NCBI GenBank assembly: GCA_963720885.1
Contig: CAVRGW010000006.1
Coordinates: 806,001 to 870,000 of the forward strand
Direction: 5' to 3'
DNA from: DATLLN01 sp963720885
Lineage (GTDB): Bacteria; Actinomycetota; Thermoleophilia; Gaiellales; JAICJC01
Length of the DNA: 64,000 nt
The notes below the pieces were generated by a model. The model searched no databases and was not told the DNA's origin. It saw nothing but the letters and a program-made list of their open reading frames with translations. How positions within the stretch are numbered: position 1 is the stretch's first letter; each line of letters begins with the position of its first letter. The position numbers were made by a program, and so were the translations under genes. Shown piece after piece: positions 59,530 through 64,000 of the stretch.

Positions 59530-62500
59530 GTGAGCAGCGAGCCCGCTTCGCCCACCGCCGAGTCTGCCGCCGGCACGGGCGGCAGTCAGGTCGCGCAGAG
59601 CCTGCTGGCGCGGTTCGACGGCGCGGCTGACGGGCCGCTCGGCGAGTTCGCCCGCGCCTACGCGCGGCGGGTGACGTCGGGCCCGCTCGACGAGCCGGGC
59701 ATCGACGCGCTCGCGGCGCAGGTGGCCGGCCTGTTTGAGTTCATCTCCGAGCGCCGTCCCGGCGACATCCACGTCCGCGCATTCAACCCCGACGGTGCAC
59801 GCGACGGCTGGAGCTGCCGCGGCAGCGTGCTCGAGGCGAACGTCGACGACATGCCGTTCCTGATCGACAGCGTGACCGAGGAGCTGCGCCGCCGCGGGCT
59901 CGCCGTCCGAAACGTGATGCACCCCGTGATCGGCGTCGAGCGTGACGGCAACGGCCGGCTGGCTGCTGTCGTGCCTGCGCGCGGGGCGCTGCACCGCGAG
60001 TCGGTGATGCACTTCGAGGTCGACCGCCGGCTGCCGGATGCGGAGCTCGAGGAGCTCACCTCCGCCGTGATCCGCGTGATCGGCGACGTGGCGCTCTCGG
60101 TGCGGGACTTCCACGCCATGGCCGACCGCGTCGGCAGGATGATCGAGTTCGCCCAGGTTGCGTCCGCCCGCTACTCGCGGGACGAGATCGCCGAGACCGT
60201 GTCCTTCCTGGAGTGGCTGACCCAGGACAACTTCGTCTTTCTCGGCTACCGCGAGTACGCGATCGAGGGAGAGGATGAGAACGCGACGGTCTCGGTCGTC
60301 CCCGACTCGGGGCTGGGCGTCCTGTCCGACGAGTCCGGGTCGACGTTTTCGGTGCCGAAGCGGATCGCCGAGCTCCCCGAGAACATCCGCGAGCGGGTGG
60401 TCGGCGGCCCCCTGTTGATCGTTTCCAAGACCAACCGCGAGTCGACCGTCCACCGGCGGGTGCGGATGGATCACATCGGCGTCAAGCGGGTGGGGCCGGA
60501 CGGCTCGATCGTCGGCGAGCTGCGGATCATCGGCCTGTTCACGAGCAAGGCATATGCCGAGCCCTCGCGCCACATCCCGCTCATCCGGCGCAAGCTCGAG
60601 ACGATCATGGAGCAGGAGGATCTCTTCCCGGGGTCGCACGACTACAAGGCAGTCGTCGCGATCTTCGAGAGCTTCCCCAAGGACGAGCTGTTCGCCGCCA
60701 GCGAGGAGTATCTGCGGACGACGGTGATGGACCTGATGGTGATGGAGGAGCAGCGCCAGATCTCGCTGTTCTTGCGCAACGACTATCAGGGTCACAGCGT
60801 GTCCGCCGTGGTTGCGCTGCCCCGCGATCACGTGTCCACCGAACTGCGCACGCGGCTGGCGGCGCTGCTCGAGGAGCGGTTCGGCGGCGACTCCGTCGAA
60901 TACCACCTGACGTACGGCGAGGCGGAGCCGGCGCGGTTCCACTTCGTCGTCCACGTGCCCGGGGATATCCCGAACGTGTCCCGGCCCGAGCTCGAGGCCG
61001 AGGTGCTGGAGGCGGCCCGATCGTGGGACGACCGGCTGGCCGATGCCCTCTCCAAGGAGCATGGCGAGACCGAGGGCCACGCTCTGGCCCGCCGCTACGG
61101 TGCGCTGTTTCCCGACTACTACAAGTCGGCGGCGCCGCTCTACATGGCCAAGTTCGACGTGGCCGAGTTCGAGAAGCTCGGCCCCGACCGGGCATACGTG
61201 ATCGCCCTCCAGAACGAGCGCGCGAGCGTCGAGAACCTGACCCGGCTGAAGCTGTACAAGACCGGCGGCAAGGCCGAGCTGGGAGAGCTGCTGCCGATGC
61301 TCGAGGATCTCGGGCTGCGGATCGTCGAGGAGGTGCCGACCCGCCTCCAGGAGCACGAGGGCGAGGGCCGCTACCTGCATGACTTCGGCGTGTACGGGCC
61401 GGACGGCAGCCAGCTCGACCTGGAGACGCTGGGGCCGCTGGTCGCCGACGCCGTCGGCGCGGTCTGGGACGGCCGTGCTGAGAGCGACTCGCTGAACCGG
61501 CTGGTGCCGGTCGCAGCGCTGTCGTGGCGCGAGGTCTCGATCCTCCGCGCCTATCGCCAGTACCGGCAGGTGCTGGGCGGCGGCTTCACCAAGCGCTACC
61601 AGAACGACGCGTTCGTCCGTAACGGCACCGTGGCCAAGCACCTGATGGAGCTGTTCTCGCTGCGGCTGGATTTCTCGCGCGAGCCGGACGACGCCAGGGC
61701 CGCGGAGCTGGAGGCGGCGATCGTCGCCGACCTGGATGCCATCGCCAGCCTGGACGACGACCGCATCCTCCGGTCGTTCCTGGGCATGATCCTGGCCACC
61801 GTCCGCACCAATGCGTTCAAGGGCGGCGGCGAGCTGCCGTACCTCTCGTTCAAGCTGCGCTGCGAGGACGTGCCGGGGATCCCCAAGCCGGTGCCCAAGT
61901 GGGAGATCTTCGTCTACAGCCCGGAGATGGAGGGCGTCCACCTGCGCGGCGGCTTCGTCGCCCGCGGCGGCATCCGCTGGAGCGACCGGCTGGAGGACTA
62001 CCGCACCGAGATCCTCGGCCTGATGAAGGCGCAGATGGTCAAGAACGCCGTCATCGTGCCCACCGGGGCGAAGGGCGGGTTCGTGCTCAAGCAGCCGCCG
62101 GCCGACCGCGGCGAGCTGATGGAGGAGGAGCGCCGGCAGTACATCACGCTGATGCGGGGCATGCTCGACCTGACCGACAACATCGCGGCCGGCGGAGTCG
62201 TGAGACCGGCCGAGGTGCGAGTGCTCGACCCGGACACCGACGCGTACCTCGTGGTGGCCGCCGACAAGGGCACCGCCCATCTCTCGGACACTGCCAACGA
62301 GGTCAGCATCGAGTACGGGCACTGGCTGGGCGACGCCTACGCCTCCGGCGGATCAGACGGATACGACCACAAGGCGCTGGGCATCACCGCCAAGGGCGCA
62401 TGGGAGAGCGTCAAGCGCCACTTCCGCGAGATGGGCCGCGACGTGATGACGGAGCCGTTCACCGTTGTCGGTATCGGCGACATGTCCGGCGACGTCTTCG

Positions 62501-64000
62501 GCAACGGCATGCTCCTGTCGCCCGTTACCCGGCTGGTGGCCGCGTTCGATCACCGTCACGTGTTCATCGACCCGTCGCCCGATGCGGCGTCGTCGTTCGC
62601 CGAGCGGCAGCGGCTGTTCGCCCTCGCCGGCTCGTCGTGGGACGACTACGACCGGACGCTGATCTCCGAAGGTGGAGGCGTCTGGCCGCGGACGGCCAAG
62701 TCGGTGTCGTTGTCGCCACAGGCACGCGAAGCTCTGGGCGTCTCGAGCGAGAGCATGTCGCCGACGGAGCTGTGCCACGCGGTTCTGCGGGCGCCTGTCG
62801 ACCTGTTCTGGAACGGCGGCATCGGCACGTTCGTCAAGGCCGAGTCCGAGTCGAACGCCGACGTCGGCGACCGTGCCAACGACGCGCTGCGCGTGAACGG
62901 CGCAGAGCTGCGCGCGAAGGTGGTCGGCGAGGGCGGCAACCTGGGCTTCACCCAGCGCGGCCGCATCGAGTACGCGATGGCCGGCGGCCGCATCAACACG
63001 GACGCGATCGACAACTCCGCCGGCGTCGACTGCTCGGACCACGAGGTCAACCTGAAGATCCTGCTGTCACTGCCCATCGGCGCCGGGGAGCTGACGATGG
63101 ACGACCGCAACGTGCTGCTGCAGGCGGTCGCCGGCGACGTCACGAAGCACGTCCTTTACGACAACTACCTCCAGGTGCAGATCCTCTCTCAGGAGCAGGC
63201 GGTGTCGCACCTGCGGATGGAGCATTACGAGGATCTGATGACTGAGCTCGAGGCGTCGGGCATGCTCGACCGGGAGCTCGAGTCGCTGCCCTCGTCCGAG
63301 GCGATGGCCGAGCGCCAGCGCAACGGGCGCGGGCTCGTGCGGCCGGAGCTGTGCGTTCTGCTGGCCTACGCGAAGCGGCTGCTCCGCGAGCAGGTGACCG
63401 CTTCGACGCTGCCGGACGACGACTACCTCCACAGCGATCTGGCCGCCTACTTCCCGCCGGCCGTGACTGAGCGGTTCGGCGCCTACGTCGCGACCCACCC
63501 GCTGCGCCGGGAGATGATCGCCACGATCGTCACCAACGACGTCATCAACTCGATGGGCATCACGTTCGTGCCGCGGATGGCGGCCGAGACCGGGGCGTCG
63601 CCGGACGAGGTGGCCCGTGCGTTCATCGCCGCCCGCGAGGTGAGCGTCGCGCGCAATCGCTGGGACGACATCGAAGGGCTCGACGGCGTCGTGCCGGGCG
63701 ACGTCCAGGCCGGGATGATGACGGGCGTCGACACGATGGTCGAGCAGCTCGCCCGCTGGTACCTCCAGCACGTGCCCGATCTGGCGATCGGGGCGGAGGT
63801 CGCGGCGACCGGGCCGGCGTTCGCGGAGCTGGTCGCCAATCTCGAGACGGCGGCCACAGGCACTTGGCGCTCGGCACACGACGAGCGGCTGGCCGACCTG
63901 CGGGCGGACGGCGTCCCCGAGCGGCCAGCACGGTTCGCGGCGATGGTGCCCGACCTGGTCTACGCGCCGGACATCATCGCCGTGTCCCGGGAGAGCGGCC
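59530..64000 (+). CDS. gdhB: NAD-specific glutamate dehydrogenase (large type), 3' end outside window
   Basis: The large (about 180 kDa) NAD-dependent glutamate dehydrogenase breaks glutamate down to 2-oxoglutarate and ammonia. About 1490 codons are open to the right edge. Visible are N-terminal ACT-like regions (SVLEANVDDMPFLIDSV, VVAIFESFPKDELF), then the catalytic domain with GGIRWSDRLEDYRTEILGL, the substrate-Lys motif VPTGAKGGFV and the NAD site VVGEGGNLGFTQRGRIEYA. GTG 59530 was chosen because GTG 59528 is followed at once by a stop. Confidence 0.95.
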   Translation, partial: MSSEPASPTAESAAGTGGSQVAQSLLARFDGAADGPLGEFARAYARRVTSGPLDEPGIDALAAQVAGLFEFISERRPGDIHVRAFNPDGARDGWSCRGSVLEANVDDMPFLIDSVTEELRRRGLAVRNVMHPVIGVERDGNGRLAAVVPARGALHRESVMHFEVDRRLPDAELEELTSAVIRVIGDVALSVRDFHAMADRVGRMIEFAQVASARYSRDEIAETVSFLEWLTQDNFVFLGYREYAIEGEDENATVSVVPDSGLGVLSDESGSTFSVPKRIAELPENIRERVVGGPLLIVSKTNRESTVHRRVRMDHIGVKRVGPDGSIVGELRIIGLFTSKAYAEPSRHIPLIRRKLETIMEQEDLFPGSHDYKAVVAIFESFPKDELFAASEEYLRTTVMDLMVMEEQRQISLFLRNDYQGHSVSAVVALPRDHVSTELRTRLAALLEERFGGDSVEYHLTYGEAEPARFHFVVHVPGDIPNVSRPELEAEVLEAARSWDDRLADALSKEHGETEGHALARRYGALFPDYYKSAAPLYMAKFDVAEFEKLGPDRAYVIALQNERASVENLTRLKLYKTGGKAELGELLPMLEDLGLRIVEEVPTRLQEHEGEGRYLHDFGVYGPDGSQLDLETLGPLVADAVGAVWDGRAESDSLNRLVPVAALSWREVSILRAYRQYRQVLGGGFTKRYQNDAFVRNGTVAKHLMELFSLRLDFSREPDDARAAELEAAIVADLDAIASLDDDRILRSFLGMILATVRTNAFKGGGELPYLSFKLRCEDVPGIPKPVPKWEIFVYSPEMEGVHLRGGFVARGGIRWSDRLEDYRTEILGLMKAQMVKNAVIVPTGAKGGFVLKQPPADRGELMEEERRQYITLMRGMLDLTDNIAAGGVVRPAEVRVLDPDTDAYLVVAADKGTAHLSDTANEVSIEYGHWLGDAYASGGSDGYDHKALGITAKGAWESVKRHFREMGRDVMTEPFTVVGIGDMSGDVFGNGMLLSPVTRLVAAFDHRHVFIDPSPDAASSFAERQRLFALAGSSWDDYDRTLISEGGGVWPRTAKSVSLSPQAREALGVSSESMSPTELCHAVLRAPVDLFWNGGIGTFVKAESESNADVGDRANDALRVNGAELRAKVVGEGGNLGFTQRGRIEYAMAGGRINTDAIDNSAGVDCSDHEVNLKILLSLPIGAGELTMDDRNVLLQAVAGDVTKHVLYDNYLQVQILSQEQAVSHLRMEHYEDLMTELEASGMLDRELESLPSSEAMAERQRNGRGLVRPELCVLLAYAKRLLREQVTASTLPDDDYLHSDLAAYFPPAVTERFGAYVATHPLRREMIATIVTNDVINSMGITFVPRMAAETGASPDEVARAFIAAREVSVARNRWDDIEGLDGVVPGDVQAGMMTGVDTMVEQLARWYLQHVPDLAIGAEVAATGPAFAELVANLETAATGTWRSAHDERLADLRADGVPERPARFAAMVPDLVYAPDIIAVSRESG

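Noticed and set aside
59254..62322. 1022-codon open frame antisense to the glutamate dehydrogenase gene
   Set aside because: The + strand encodes a clear dehydrogenase over the same bases. The antisense product has no recognisable domain, and long antisense frames are a known by-product of high GC codon usage.

Overview
The window is a GC-rich bacterial chromosome segment centred on the replication origin neighbourhood. No insertion sequence, prophage or CRISPR array is visible. The gene content points to a deep-branching actinobacterium. It has a NucS mismatch endonuclease, an RsrA-like zinc anti-sigma factor with its SigR-like sigma factor, OpcA beside Zwf, a mycothiol-type ArsC pair, PHO boxes of the Streptomyces kind, futalosine-pathway menaquinone genes and the giant NAD-dependent glutamate dehydrogenase. 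A Thermoleophilia-like member fits, but this is inference; no database search was possible.

Layout. 1-8600: origin region. recF (cut by the left edge), dnaN and dnaA run left; rpmH, rnpA, yidD, yidC, khpB/jag, rsmG, parA and parB run right. DnaA boxes lie between dnaA and rpmH, and a parS-like site sits across the khpB/rsmG junction. 8600-15500: tRNA-Ile, a bifunctional nuclease, an acyl-CoA dehydrogenase, and a leftward nadB-nadC-nadA-mqnB-mqnD cluster joining NAD and menaquinone synthesis. 15500-25700: the sigR/rsrA pair with a textbook SigR promoter, a peptidase, a TetR/SnoaL divergent pair, an M16 protease, nucS, and an ECF42 sigma factor with its YCII partner. 25700-35000: small enzymes, FabI, an LpdA-like flavoprotein with lost catalytic residues, a TauE/SafE permease, and an acyl/acetyl-CoA synthetase broken by one frameshift. 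35000-48000: modABC, glycerate kinase, two aldolases, a ROK kinase, and a tkt-tal-zwf-opcA pentose phosphate operon. That operon ends in a degenerate 6-phosphogluconolactonase homologue. 48000-53800: a secreted kelch protein, an EamA transporter and an arsenic cluster (arsI, arsR, arsN-like, aquaporin, two arsC). 53800-59500: phoU-pstB divergent from pstS-pstC-pstA-pstB, with a PHO box and a strong terminator after pstS. 59530-64000: the first 1490 codons of NAD-glutamate dehydrogenase.

Two themes recur. First, many genes have a TANNNT -10 element ending 6-7 bases before the start codon and no Shine-Dalgarno sequence, so leaderless transcription looks common; this also helped choose starts and supports one small hypothetical gene. 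Second, genes are packed very tightly, with GTGA/ATGA overlaps inside operons and, three times, a single CTAG serving as both stop codons of a convergent pair. I see no clearly new defence or mobile system. The most unusual items are the degenerate 6PGL-like protein, the ArsC with an added helical tail, the TetR operator carrying a -10 in each arm, and the parS site built into two genes.
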